Below, piece by piece: positions 13,165-25,738 of a DNA stretch of 64,000 bases. Numbering within the stretch: position 1 is the first letter of the stretch; the number at the start of each line of letters is the position of its first letter. The DNA comes from Epiperipatus broadwayi. Its lineage: Eukaryota > Onychophora > Udeonychophora > Euonychophora > Peripatidae. The stretch lies in contig JAQFVV010006238.1 of the NCBI GenBank assembly GCA_028023455.1, positions 1,869,478 through 1,933,477 on the forward strand, in the 5' to 3' direction. The position numbers and the translations under genes are program-made. Below the pieces are notes generated by a model, which saw only the letters and a program-made list of their open reading frames with translations, was not told the DNA's origin and searched no databases.

Positions 13165-14512
13165 ACCTGGGTCTCATTTTATGTGGTAGATAAGTTCCTC
13201 AGAAAATGCACACAAAAGAAATTGCACAAAAATAGACTTAACTTACCTTGAAAAATGGGTGAAACGTACTATAATTTCCGAAAATCACATAAAAGCAAAG
13301 CAACAACATAAAATTACTTTAAAATTCACATTAAAAAAAAAAGGAAATAAAATGACTAATAAAAAATTTTGAATTTGAAAAAAATTGATACAAGACAAAC
13401 TTTTTTTATTAACTACAGTATTTAATTTCATTCAAAACAATATATTTTTATGTGTAATTTACAGTATTTTACATTTTTTTATACATGTAAAAGTATTTTA
13501 ATCATTATAACTATTTGAAGATATGCAAGTTCATTTGTGAACTAGTAAGACATCATATTTGTCACAAGAGGAAATACAATTAGTGCCAACCTCATTTTTT
13601 TAAATTGCTCTTATAGTATATTCACCCAAACTAAAATGTTTTCCAATCGCAGTTGATCCTTCCCATTTTGCTAAGTGATCTAAAATTGAAATTTTTGTTT
13701 CCAAAGAAATTCATTTTCCTGGTTGTTTTTTTCCTCTCCATTACGGTAAACTAAAAGTTTAAAATAAAAATAAGAACTTAGACTTATGATAATAAAAAGA
13801 CCCCTCCTCACCACTATTAGGCAAAATTTAATTAAAACTAACAATTAAAAATTAAATTCTTATTTTTGTCTATAATTTTTTAATTTTCAATTCCGTTTAA
13901 AAATCAATTTTCATTGTTTTGCATTACATTACGTAATTTTTAAATTGCTAATTATAATTAAAAATCAGATTTTAATTTTTAATTGTCAAATTTAATTGTG
14001 CCCACTGCTGTTACTCACATTTTAAAAATAAATTTGCGGACACTAAATGATTAAATGATTATGTACTCTTTTTAAAAAAAGCAAAAATAGAATGTGATTT
14101 AAAATGCAAAAACAATAACATGCATAGTATAGGCATCTATAACATTTGAACAGATTTACATTATAATCTTGTAAAATTTAATGCATGTATATAAAATGGG
14201 AAAATCGTGATTTTAAATGAATTACAAACTTCTTTATTGTATAAAATCTATTACAGTACTATTATAAAGTGCTGAAAATATTGAAATTATTAGATGGAAG
14301 TCGAACTCCAATATTGCGCTATTACTTTAAATATGACATATGAGTGCACAAAATTTATAATATTTAAAGTAATAGCACATTATCGGAGCTCGACTTCTGA
14401 TCTAATAATTTTTATCGCATAAAAGAAAACTGCATACAAAGATATTAAGGAGAAACATGAATCGCATAACTTCAAAATCGCATTAAAAATCCACATTAAA
14501 TGAGACCCGCAT
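13165..14512. mobile_element. Non-autonomous inverted-terminus element, family A, copy 1
   Basis: The left end (acctgggtctcattttatgt) and the right end (reverse complement gcgggtctcatttaatgtgg) form terminal inverted repeats of at least 18 bp. The same termini and much of the interior recur at 61686-62768. Near the right end a large hairpin lies at 14285-14411: the arms share ggaagtcgaactccaatatt against its reverse complement around a short loop. No transposase frame is visible, so it must have been mobilised in trans. Copy 1 has lost most CpG dinucleotides that remain in copy 2, so it looks older. A target-site duplication cannot be assigned with certainty. Confidence 0.85.
14285..14411. 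repeat. Subterminal long hairpin of family A, copy 1
   Basis: The left arm at about 14285-14335 pairs with the right arm at about 14359-14411. Paired blocks include gtcgaactcc with ggagctcgac, and gctattactttaaatat with its complement. The same hairpin exists in the copy at 61.7 kb and, diverged, at 47.15-47.35 kb. Confidence 0.85.
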
Positions 14513-14738
14513 CTAGATATGATAATAAATTTCTGTAGCTTATTTCTGGCAACTCAGTTTTCTGACAACAGTTTGCATTTTTGTTTTCCAGGGTCCATAA
14601 ATATTCATAATACTAACCAAATAATTGGTTCCAATGATCAAGAATCTAACTGTTTTGCATTCAAATCTATGCTTGCTTTTACAATTATTTAATCCATAAT
14701 TGTTTTGAAATCAAGATTGCTTAACTTGTACAATTATT

Positions 14739-14860
14739 ATCATCATCATTTTCAACCATCATCAATATACTGTAGGATGAATGAATCTCCAATTATATAT
14801 AGCTCTTAATCTTTAAGTAACTTCAATCATAAGCTAACAATAGATACATAAGTTCTTTAA
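14739..14860 (-). mobile_element. LINE 3'-end remnant (RTE-like), minus strand
   Basis: The stretch begins tatcatcatcattttcaacc and continues with caatatactgtaggatgaatgaa. An equivalent block, tcatcatcatcttttcaacc then gaatgaatgtctt, begins the remnant at 29.76 kb. Tails rich in ATGATG repeats are typical of RTE-clade LINE 3' ends. Read on the minus strand this is a 3' end with nothing upstream preserved. Confidence 0.45.
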
Positions 14861-15680
14861 ATAGAGTGAGGACATATTGGTATCAACAAATGATTAATAA
14901 ATAAACAGTAAATGTTGGACTGCCAAATTAATATACACCAGGAAGATCATATTATGCTTTGCTTTGATAAATCATATATATATATATATATAAGATCAAT
15001 CCGTATTATATTCAAAAATAAAGCAAAAAATATTATGAATAAGTAACATGTTTTGGAAATACTGATAAGACTTTTTAACATTCACAAAATTTCAATTTAT
15101 TTTGCCATTAGAAGCTTATGCAAAAAGAATGTTTAAAAATAACTTTTTCTTAACATTAATAACATATTGATATACATTTACACAAACAAAAAAAAATATT
15201 TCTATATGTACACATGTATATTTCGGATATGCCCACAACCTGGCATTTTAATCACAATCAAAACTGAATAATAGAAAAGTTTTCAGATTCCAAAGATGCA
15301 GGGGACGTTTTTTTCCCAAAGAACTGGAAAAGCAACTCAATAAAGTATCCAAACTGTTCAACAAATAGGTATTGGCAAGCAATATATTCTCTTCTGTGAA
15401 TGTTTCTCTGGAGGGCTACTGGAAAGACTTTTGTGTTACAACGGGCTTTATCTTTTATACATACACACACACACATATATATATTAACTTTTAGACTTCT
15501 TTAAAAAATATATATAGCAAATACAAATGCCATGACTTTACTTTGAAGCAACTTAAATTGTGCTTCAAAAATGATATGAAAACATCGCAAATGCAGTTAA
15601 GGGATCAACAAAATTTAAATTTTTACGAAGTAAAAAATCTTTAAACTTTAATATAAAGTCTTATTGCAAAAATTCCTAAC
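14861..15680. other. A+T-rich sequence, nothing recognised
   Basis: A TA run lies at about 14974-14992 and an AC/TA run near 15464-15484. A 72-codon minus-strand frame overlaps the latter and is not supported as a gene. Confidence 0.6.
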
Positions 15681-16645
15681 TTAGCATTGGCATATATATT
15701 ATATTAGTATCACAATACCCTTTTTTCAATTCATTCTTTTGGAAGATCAGTTGATGGAAATGGGGGTGAGAATACCAACTTTAAATAATTCATTGCAAAG
15801 CAAAGATTTATCAACAACAAAACAACAGGAATGGGGAACACTCAATAGGAAACCAGCAGCTTATTGGTGGATTTTATTGTTTCCTTCCTTTCCTATTTTC
15901 TACCTAAAATTATCTAGATACCCATTTTCTAATCAGTAATTGAATGGTAGTTGGATGTGGTCAGCTCCTTGAAAAAAATATTAAGTTTGTTTGAAAATCC
16001 TCATTAGCATTGGCATATATATTATATTAGTATCACAATACCCTTTTTTCAATTCATTCTTTTGGAAGATCAGTTGATGGAAATGGGGGTGAGAATACCA
16101 ACTTTAAATAATTCATTGCAAAGCAAAGATTTATCAACAACAAAACAACAGGAATGGGGAACACTCAATAGGAAACCAGCAGCTTATTGGTGGATTTTAT
16201 TGTTTCCTTCCTTTCCTATTTTCTACCTAAAATTATCTAGATACCCATTTTCTAATCAGTAATTGAATGGTAGTTGGATGTGGTCAGCTCCTTGAAAAAA
16301 ATATTAAGTTTGTTTGAAAATCCTCATTGGCATTGGCATATATATTATATTAGTATCACAATACCCTTTTTTCAATTCATTCATTTGGAAGATCAGTTGA
16401 TGGAAATGGGGGTGAGAATACCAACTTTAAATAATTCATTGCAAAGCAAAGATTTATCAACAACAAAACAACAGGAATGGGGAACACTCAATAGGAAACC
16501 AGCAGCTTATTGGTGGATTTTATTGTTTCCTTCCTTTCCTATTTTCTACCTAAAATTATCTACCCATTTTCTAATCAGTAATTGAATGGTAGTTGGATGT
16601 GGTCAGCTCCTTGAAAAAAATATTAAGTTTGTTTGAAAATCCTCA
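15681..16645. repeat. 323-bp unit in three near-identical tandem copies
   Basis: The copies are 15681-16003, 16004-16326 and 16327-16645. Copies 1 and 2 look identical apart from the junction. Copy 3 differs by a few substitutions (cattagc to cattggc, ttcttttgg to ttcatttgg) and a 4-bp deletion near 16560 (tctagatacccat to tctacccat). Each unit holds an open frame of 66 codons starting at TTG (15739, 16062, 16385), containing QLMEMGVRIPTLNNSLQSKD. In copy 3 the frame opens upstream across the junction. Only the third unit has drifted, so the array is young. The frame may be coincidental: the 323-bp period is not a multiple of three, so it cannot run on through the copies. Confidence 0.95.
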
Positions 16646-17431
16646 GCTACCTAAACCAATATAATACAAATAACCAGTAAATCTATCTAATATATTTGAT
16701 ATATTAATAATACAAAAATCATTACAGAACCTATTAGTCGATAGCAAAACAAACAACACGTGTGCAGGGATAAAGTTTTCTCATATAATTTTATAAATAT
16801 ATAAGTTGCCACTGAAATACAATTAATAAACTCAACACAAAAGATTTTCAATAATCAATATAAAAGAAGATCAAATAGGTAGATAATTGAAAAAGTAATA
16901 TAAAAAAAATTGATATATTAAAAATAGTAAATAAATTCGAGGATTTACCAATGGGAATATAATCAAATAAAAATAGTTTTTTTTTTTTTTTAAAAAAAAA
17001 TTTCTATTTAAAGAATAATATCTTTTTTTTAAAAAAATAAAAAATCAATATTATATGAAAAACAAAAATATGCTAAAATTGATCAAAATCCATATTCTAT
17101 GAAAAACAAAAATGTGGAAAAATTGATCTTCTTTGTTTTTACACATACTATAAATACAAAAGCAGGCGTCCATGTTTTTGCAAAGAATTCTAAAATATAA
17201 CATTCTTTCAAAAACCGTGTCATATTTTCTTAAATAATATTTGACAGATTTTAATTTCGAATTATTTTGATCGATATTTCGTATTATTTTCGATAGATTA
17301 TAATTTTAAATTATTTTTAATAAAGTAATAAATATCACTCACTTATCTTTGTATGTCATATATTTTATATTATAATCTACATACAATTTTATAAAATATA
17401 AATCCCAAAAAATAATTCAGGAAAAGTTTCT
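16646..17431. other. A+T-rich sequence with a short direct repeat
   Basis: A roughly 58-bp direct repeat lies at 17045-17127 (tatgaaaaacaaaaat occurs twice, each followed by an attgatc block). No gene. Confidence 0.6.
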
Positions 17432-17546
17432 ATTTTTTTTTCCCCATATGTCATAGCATCGGCCAGGAGGCGAACCCGCAACAACCGTCTGCAAACAACT
17501 GCTTGCTTGCAAGGCGGCTGTGCTGACCTCTCGGCTAACAACGCTA
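17432..17546 (-). mobile_element. tRNA-derived SINE, minus strand (long-variable-loop form)
   Basis: Read on the minus strand: gcgttgttagccgagaggtc (A-box side), a cttgcaa anticodon-like loop, gcgggttcgcctcc (B box), then gatgctatgacatatg and an A-rich tail (the plus-strand T-run at 17432-17441). It is the same family as the copies at 28.1 and 62.5 kb. Compared with the 28.1 kb copy it has about 20 extra bases in the variable region and TGC in place of TCC in the anticodon position. The first few bases (tgtca) are missing or changed, and no clean target-site duplication is visible. Confidence 0.8.
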
Positions 17547-19187
17547 TTTACAAACAAAACAATCAACGACATTCTTTATTTCAATGAACATTGATTTCAG
17601 AAGTCGTTTCTCTTTTACTCCACCACCATCTATTGTAAGCTGGAGTAATCAATAAATAAAAGGTGGTACCATCATTATATTCAAATATCTAGATAACTTA
17701 CTGGACAATGTTTTTCATCAGTGAGGCTTTTAGGACTATTTTCATCTTAGAGTTTTGAACCTAAGACAGCATGCTTGTATAGTTATGTGACTCAGGAGAG
17801 AATACAGTGATTACTATTTATAAAATCAATCCCAATGAAAGTTTATACTCGGCAGTCTTGCCAATCTGAAGTAAACTGAACTGAGAAATAGCAACCAATT
17901 ATGATAATAAAAAAAAGTAAATTAAAAGAAATTTTAATGTCAGATTGGATTCTTTTGTTCAAATTTCATAGTTCCTACTATAAAACCTCATTTCTTGAAA
18001 TCTAATAAATAAAAATAATTCAATTATTGTACCAACATAAACAATGTATTGCCCTAAATTGCTAGAATAAAGCCAAGATAACATTAATTAAGATTCTGAA
18101 TTATTTTTATCTAAGGTTGATTCAACTAAGATAGTTTTATAATTTATATTAGAAAAATACAATACAAACTTACACATTATTGATAATATTTATTGTTAAA
18201 GTTAGTTCTTTTCATACCCCCCCCCCAATAACTTTAAGAGAATTATTACATATAAAAAACACATATAAACCAAAAATGGTTAACATGTGGTTTTATAGCA
18301 TTAAGACTACAAATAGTATCTGAAATAGCTCTTAAGGAAAAAAATGAGATACTTCTGAGTTTTCAAGTAAATCATGATGGGACCTTGTATTTTTGATTAA
18401 TGTACATATAGTTCTGATGGCTATAATCTACCGATTTTGTATTAGTTGTTAAAGTCAAACAAAATTTATAAATCGATTGTTAAAATTTTAAAAAGAAATA
18501 TGATAAATTTCATAGAGAACTTTTAATTCATTTTTTTTATTTTACATATATTATAATATGGGAAGCAAGAAGATACTCTTAACATTTTCATACTTTGGTT
18601 CAATTCATTGTGTTTCTTTTTGCCAACGTTTTTTTTTTTTTTTTTTTTGGTAAATTTTCTTAATAATAAAAATTTGAGACCTTCCTGTCACTGAACATTA
18701 TGTAGTGTGCTATTTCCAAACATACAAGTTCTTGTCCTTCTGAATCGTATGCATTAATGGTCATGAAATGATTGCATGCACTATCATGAATAAAGTGTAA
18801 ATATGATATTTATATATTTTTTCCCCATTTTTCTATTAATAAGTTAAACCCCCCCCCTCAAAAAATAAAGACAAACTGTAAATATTGTAATTAATTTTTC
18901 CACAATGATTTCTTTTTTTAGAATAAGCAGTAATAAAATATAAAATGTAATTATTTAATATGAAATTTCCTAGTAGACATTTTTTTTGTAAACATTTTTG
19001 GAGTCCCAAAACTGTAAATTTATCAAAAATATGGATTGCTATCTTGGTTTATTTGGAAAACTTACAAATATCAAAAAATATTTATATGATTCCAAATTTG
19101 ATTTTTTTATTATCTTAGCATTATTTTCAGTAAGTATTATATTATTTTTAGAATACACATATATAATCATAAAATTGAAAGAAAAAA
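17547..19187. other. A+T-rich sequence with mononucleotide runs
   Basis: Runs of C at about 18216-18226 and 18849-18857 and a long T run near 18627-18649. No supported gene. Confidence 0.6.
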
Positions 19188-19850
19188 AATGGAGAAATAA
19201 AATTATTGTACTCTTGTTTAGAATAGCTTCTAGAGAACTGGAATCAATTGATTTGCTTTCCTTTAGGAAAAATCAGTATATTTTTATAATAAAAAAACAA
19301 CAACAACCTATTAATCACAAATAAAGGAGAAAAAAATACTTTTACTACTTTCAACCTGGATGTGTTGATTTTCCCCCTTTAGTAAATGAATGATCTATTT
19401 ATATAATAAATAAAATAACCATTGATTTGAAGTAGTGGAGAAATAAATCACTTTTGTTTACATCACTCCCAACTGGGATGTGTTAATTGCATTTTTTTTA
19501 ATGAAAGAAAAATCTATTTTTGTAATAACTATATTTGATTTTCATTATTGTAAGTATTATTTGCAAGAAGTTTTATATTTATATAAAAAAACTTGATGCA
19601 AATAATGGACAAATAAAAATTATTTCATTTGTACCATTCCCAACTGGAATGTATTGCTTGCTTTCTTATAATAAAAAAACAATCTTTTTTGTTAATTTTT
19701 ATTTCTGTAACCATTATGTGTAAGTATTTTAATATTATTTAAAAAAAAAAATAGAAAAAAAAAATTCCATAGATCACAAAAAATGGAGAAATAAAATTAT
19801 TTACATTTGGAGTACAAGCAGTATAAGGTACTGCTAAACTCCCAGGAAGA
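19188..19850. repeat. Diverged tandem array, about five units
   Basis: Units start near 19188, 19325, 19436, 19606 and 19783. Each begins with a form of tggagaaataaaattattt and most then carry a form of caactgggatgtgttgattg and a tataataaaaa block. Unit length varies from about 110 to 180 bp. The plus-strand frames across it are low-complexity and change from unit to unit, so I do not call them genes. Confidence 0.6.
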
Positions 19851-20879
19851 GGTATGAAACATACTATGTGAGCAAAATTCAAACTAAGTTGATTTTTGCA
19901 AAATATAAACATACCTATGAAGAAGGTATATCAGTTCAATTAAAAAAAAATATATGAAATTAAAGCATGTAAAAAATTCTTTTGAGATTGTATTACATAC
20001 CAGTATAAGTCATCAAGAGTAAAGTTGACATTATATTTTAAAACAAGTTTAGCAATAAATAAAAATTTCAGACTTCAATTTTCTATATATCAAAATCTGT
20101 TCTAGGAACATGTCTATCTCATCTCTATTACAGCCTCTTAATTTTTTCAATGATATCTGTGATATGCTTATTTTTTTTATCCATATGTTTTGCTTTTCAT
20201 TAGATACTGTAAAAAAAATAAAACATCATCCCATTTTATTAGGTCAAAAGTCTCATTATTGCTTTTCTGTTATTCACAAGTCTCAAAGCTATAAGTAACA
20301 ATTAGTAAAACTTGTTTATTAAATACTTGCTTTTCAAGCACATGGACATATTTGCTTTTAATATACAATTATTTCTATTTAAAGCACTTGTAAATATAAT
20401 AATAAATTCCATTAATTGTACTCATCTATATGAACATTAATTTTAAACTTTTTTGGTATTTATCTTTAGATTTATTTTTTTTGTTTTTATCTTGAAACAT
20501 TTTTTTAGACCTCTGAAGCATTACTTAAAAAATCTACATGACTTAAGGAATTCTCATTTATATTTGTTCCTTTATCTTTCCATTTTAATTCTCAAAATAC
20601 TTCCCGACAAATTGCTATCAAAGTTCTGGAAAACCGGAATCAATATGCCATGCTAAAATTTTCATATGTCACCATATACTTTATCCTCTGTTGTTGCATT
20701 CCGGATCTAAGTCTGACATATCAAAGCTTTAATATTTATAAAGATACTTATAGATTCATGTGCATTTTCATAATTACAAATACAATGCAAATGGATGACT
20801 AGTACTAATTGCTTCCTTTTATAATTTCTCTTAGTGCTTGAATGTGGATTAGCTATGTTATTGTTTATATTCTACCTCT
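19851..20879. other. A+T-rich sequence, nothing recognised
   Basis: Frames at 20110-20298 and 20453-20656 are Phe/Leu/Ile-rich noise. Confidence 0.6.
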
Positions 20880-22200
20880 AACAATTGATTGAAAGAAAAC
20901 ATTCTCTCCAAGTTTGATCTAGTTTTTCCAATTCCTAGCCTTTCTGCTCCACAGCAAACCAACAAATTTCCTTATTTTATTCCACATGAGATCTCTTTGT
21001 AGATCTTTTACAATCTTTTAAAATCCAGTCACCTCTTCTAGCAAAATATTCACTAAACTCCATTCAAGTTTTACTCTTTGAATAATGTCAGTGATACTTG
21101 TTTGTAATCTAATTATGTATTTCATTTGTGGTAGCTTCTTGTTACTCTTAAGATACATTTTTTCCATACTTCATTGAATAGTTTAACATCTCTGCACTGA
21201 TTTTCTATTAAGCTTCCAAATCACAGATCCTTGAGTAAGAACTGATAAAACGCATCTATTAAAATCTTTCCTTTTCAAACACAGGTATATTTCATTTTAA
21301 AACTTTTTTTATATCAAAAGCACTCCATCAAACTATATGTCTGGTTAATTTCATTCATTATGTTTACACTTTTATTAATAATCTGACCAAGATATTTGTA
21401 ATTGTTAACTTCTTATTAGTCATAATTATCAATCTTTATTTTCTTCTTTTGAGGAATTTCATTCAACAGTATTACTTTAGTCTTTTTAGCATTTATCTTT
21501 AATCCTACTATCTTACTTTCATCTAATAAACTCTTGCAACATTTTCTGAAACTCTGAAACAATATTTGCGAAAGCAACCACAACACCTAGCATTTTAATC
21601 AAGAAACTCTTGCAAAACTACTGTAAAAAGGGCTTGAATTTTATATGAATTCCCAAGCAAAAAGCCATTCATTTATTTAACTTTATGTTAATGTTCTTAA
21701 CAATGTAATCTAATCATTGCTGCTGCATTCTGATAAATATTCTTCAGAATATGACAATATTCTTTATCTATATCTTAATGATCCAATGCTTTAATCACTG
21801 CAAAAATTTATAGAATCAAATGCATTTTTTTTCATATTCTATAATTGCAAAGCACAATGCAACTCATATTCATTGATCTTTTCTATAACTTTCCACCACA
21901 TTTTGATGTGATTCTTTGTGCCAAAATCAATTTTAAATCCAGCTCATTCTTTTGGTGATTACGTTTCAAAGTTTGTTGTAGGCAAGCTGTGATTATCTTG
22001 GTAAAGATTCTATATACAACTGTTAAAAGACTAATAGGTCTGTAATTTCTAATATCCTATTTATTACCTTTCTTAAATATCAATATTACTATTATATTCT
22101 TTTAATCATTTGGTAAACAATAAATTTTCTTTTCTTTATCTTGCTTCTATTAAGATATCGATTATAATTCCAAAATTTTCTGGAGCATTTTCTTTTTATA
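20880..22200 (-). pseudogene. Decayed RTE-type LINE reverse transcriptase, minus strand
   Basis: Translating the minus strand across several frames recovers parts of an RTE-clade reverse transcriptase in the right order. Near 22190 a block corresponds to the conserved GKAPG region, here degraded. At about 21500 there is VGLKINAKKTKVILLNE (the K-T-K motif after the palm). At 21383-21413 there is VNNYKYLGQI. At about 21190-21250 there is CVLSVLTQGSVIWKLNRKSV (the L-x-Y-G-x-E-x-W region). At about 20935-20990 there is LMWNKIRKFVGLLWSRKARN. Stops and frameshifts occur throughout. The order and spacing are those known for RTE/BovB-like elements. It is long dead. Confidence 0.7.
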
Positions 22201-25200
22201 TGAAAAAATAAAAAAATTAAGATGTAAAATGTTCCATATTGATTCAAACTTACTTTAAAAACAAAAGAAACATTAAGAGATTAAGATTACACATTTCTAC
22301 AATTAATTTGAACACACACACACACTAGTCAAACATATATTTCTGCAAAAACTGTTAAACAGAAATAAATAAAAGGCATAGTGCAATTAAAAAAAAATAC
22401 ATTAGTAACAATATTTTTTTTAAAAATCTAACCTGACCTTTTGGATACCTAAGGGCCTATGCCATTTTACAACTTTGTCAACAAACAATCTTCATCATTA
22501 AAATATGATCAATATTTTAAAAGTTCAATCAATACTCTTTAAATATCTTCAGTAAAATATAATTTTTTTCTCTCTCCTTCAGCAGTTTTTTTTAAAGGTT
22601 AAAAAATATATATATCAAAAACTAGTTTTTTTTAAGCAACTTAAGTAACAGTGAAACATTCACTAAGTATATTTTTAAACAATGTACAATTCGATAAATG
22701 TTATACTATAAATGAGAATTTAAGAAAAATAAAATAAATGAAAATAAATTTTATTGACCACACACTTATGGTAATTAAAAAATATATAAAACAGCTGTTT
22801 AAATATTAAAAAATAACTTTATAATAGCAAACCAAGACTAGGTCTTAGGAATTCTTTTGTTTATATATAGTTTATCTGACAAATCAGATTGGCAATAAGA
22901 TAACAAAAAGTAAAGACTATTTACAAGCTAATTTAATTAAAATCTCTTGCTTGCAAAGCAGCCATATTGAATATTTAAAAAATTATGTTAAGGCACAAAT
23001 TTTATCATAACTTAAGTTTGTTCTATTCAAAAATGACATAATATATATTGTTTGAAACACCAAAGAATGTAATTACGCTGAAAAAAAAAATAAAAGTAAT
23101 GAAAAAAAGAATAAAAGTTAATATTTCTAATAATTATTTTCATATTATTTTATAAATTCAAAATATTATGCATAAATGTTACAAGTACAATTTTATTAAT
23201 AGGTTAGTTGGATTCATCATAAAATTTTCAAAGAAAATGGTATATAATAACACTTACCTAAGATAATCCATCACTTGAAAACTTCATAGAATAAAGACAT
23301 TAGTACCTTTCATTTTTTCTGATAGCCCTTCAAAATGTATTTTCATACAGGGGATTGCAATGAATATGTCATCCCTAATAACATCCCTTATAACAAGTAG
23401 TTAATATTGATCAACAATTATTATAATTTGAATATTATAATAAAGAACTTTCAATACAATTTGTAATTTATTAAAAATTACTATTAAAATAGTCACTATA
23501 TACAAAATAAAATAATAAAATAAAATAAAAACTGAATGAAATACTAAATTCATTATACATTTAAACTTGAGTAAATAAGTTAGTAGTTTAGAGTTAGTGT
23601 AATTTAGTATTATTTATTCTATCTTTATGGGTTTTGAGGGCTCATATTGCTTTATGCTACTATGACCATAAATTTAGTAATAGCTTCATCAACTGACACC
23701 TCTCTTTGCATTTAATATACAGCTTTGGAATTTACATTGCAGTAGTGTATTATCAGCTTAAGTTTATATACTATCAAAATCTTTACTTTTAACATTTGTG
23801 TATTTTTATTATTATTAAAATGCAGACAAGACATTGTATAAAAATGTAAATTGGTTCATAATATTTGCAAAATATATTTATCTTTCTCTCATATCATTTA
23901 ATTCATATACTGGACATCTGGCCCAAACCTACATCATACCAAAAAATGCAAATAATTCAAGATATAAATTAACACAATCAGATCAGCATATATGTTAGTT
24001 TCAGTAGTAATTTTTTCATATATTTTTTTATCAAATATAAATTCAAATAATAATTGAAAAATATATTCAAATAATAATTAAAAAATATATAAAAATAAAT
24101 ACCATTGGCTCCCAATAATGTTCATTCTTTTAAGTACATTGGTGAAACTTGTATTTTTTCTGATGTAATTTTCAGGGCAAATACAGTTTCATTAACAATG
24201 AAAAACTGAAAGACAAAAAAATTCAATTTCTTGATCACAAAAATTATAAAATTTTTAATTTTTATAATAGAAAAATGGAACTTAGCTTTTTTGAAAATAG
24301 AAAGATGGAAATGAAGGTGTAAAAAGTGCATGCTATGTATACTGCATAAATTTCTGGTATTTTTAAGCTGAAACCGGATCTTTATAATTTGAAAATTCAT
24401 GAATGTATTATGTTGGCATAAAGACAAATTGTTAAAATATTTAAGTTAATAATGATAATATAAATTTATTGAAGTAAACATTAACTCATTGAGGTGACTA
24501 AGATAAAAAACATAGTTCTAATTTTACCAACTGCAATCTAATATCATATATCTTTATAATTTACCCCTACATGATTGCAACTAATAGAAATGATCTATAA
24601 TTAAAATTATTAATACATGCAGTCATAAAGGGTTAATTATAAATTCTTTCTAAAAAAACATGTTATCAATTGAAAATATTAATTACATGAGACTTATTTA
24701 AGCTTATATCAAATGATAAGATAAAATTACCTCTTAATTAAGATTTTTTATAAGTAAAATTTTATTTCATGCAGATAATTTAAAAGGAATTTTTGTGTTT
24801 CTATATGTTCCCAAGTTCAGCTTATATACATAATTTCAGCCCAGATTCCACTATTCCACATTTTTTCTGCTACATTGATGATAACAAAATACAAATGTAG
24901 GTTTCCATAAACATTTTTATCTTTAAATGATATTCAACTATTCCTTTGTTGATATCACAATCCATGGTAAATTTTGACCATTTCATAGCTTCATGGCAGT
25001 TAATCTAAAGATATCAAATGAGGGGAAGTTTTGTGTTTCTTTCCTCTTAAATAAATTTTCTACACACAATACATATTTCTTTGTCATAAGTCCAGAATCT
25101 GTTTGTAAAAGTACAGTAAGATAAAACACAAAATTTTAAGCAAAAGAAGCTGTGTTCTTACTGAAATCATTTATCTAATTATAGTAACATAAAATGCAGT

Positions 25201-25205
25201 CTCTT
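22201..25205. other. A+T-rich sequence, nothing recognised
   Basis: A (CA)n run lies at about 22312-22326. The 101-codon minus-strand frame at 24122-24427 is Phe/Ile/Lys-rich and not convincing. No other structure seen. Confidence 0.6.
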
Positions 25206-25738
25206 TCTTTTCTTGTTTTTTAAACACTGGCTTTGAATATGTGATTTTATTTTTTTAATAATCTTAATAAAGCATTGTTGTCATTTGACAAAACTTAGTA
25301 AAATATTTCAAATTTAGTCAATAAAGTATTCATCTAATTTTCATTTATCCCAAATTAATAAACATTTATTAAATATAATACCCTTAATTGTTTTTATTTA
25401 GTTATTTATACATTACAAGGGAACTATAGATTTTAACATGTGTACATCACATATTCCCACCCTTGATAAAAAATAAATAAAACAATGCAATATTTTTCTG
25501 TTTTTTAAACACTGGCTTGTGAACATATGATTCTTTTTTTTCTAATCCTAATAAGATAGTGTTATCATTCAATAATAAGTTAAATAAAATATTTCATTTT
25601 TAAATTTACTAAATAAATTATCCATTTACTCCAAATTAACAAATATATTTAATAAATACAAGATCTTTAATTGTTGTCTCTATTTAGTTATTTATACATA
25701 AGAAGGGAACTATAGATGGTAACATGTGTACATCTCAA
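25206..25738. repeat. Diverged tandem duplication, about 287-bp unit
   Basis: The first unit starts near 25206 and the second near 25493. Shared blocks in order are gttttttaaacactggctt, tagttatttatacat and gggaactatagat followed by taacatgtgtacatc. Scattered substitutions and small indels make it an older duplication than the 15.7 kb array. Confidence 0.85.

Noticed and set aside
17702-17760. 59-bp minus-strand block between tgctgtcttag and a strong donor cca/gtaagtt
   Set aside because: The donor is good, but the block is too short and the acceptor tract too weak to support an exon on sequence alone.
18998-19324. 108-codon plus-strand open frame
   Set aside because: Lies partly in a diverged tandem array; composition is Ile/Lys/Phe noise.
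18998-20656. Small membrane proteins suggested by hydrophobic frames
   Set aside because: Hydrophobicity follows from T-rich codons; start codons and lengths are as expected by chance.
23252-23290. Minus-strand cttag/gtaagtg that looks like a splice donor
   Set aside because: All upstream frames hit stops within a few codons, so no coding exon fits.
24122-24427. 101-codon minus-strand open frame
   Set aside because: Dominated by Phe, Ile and Lys with no motif and no splice context.
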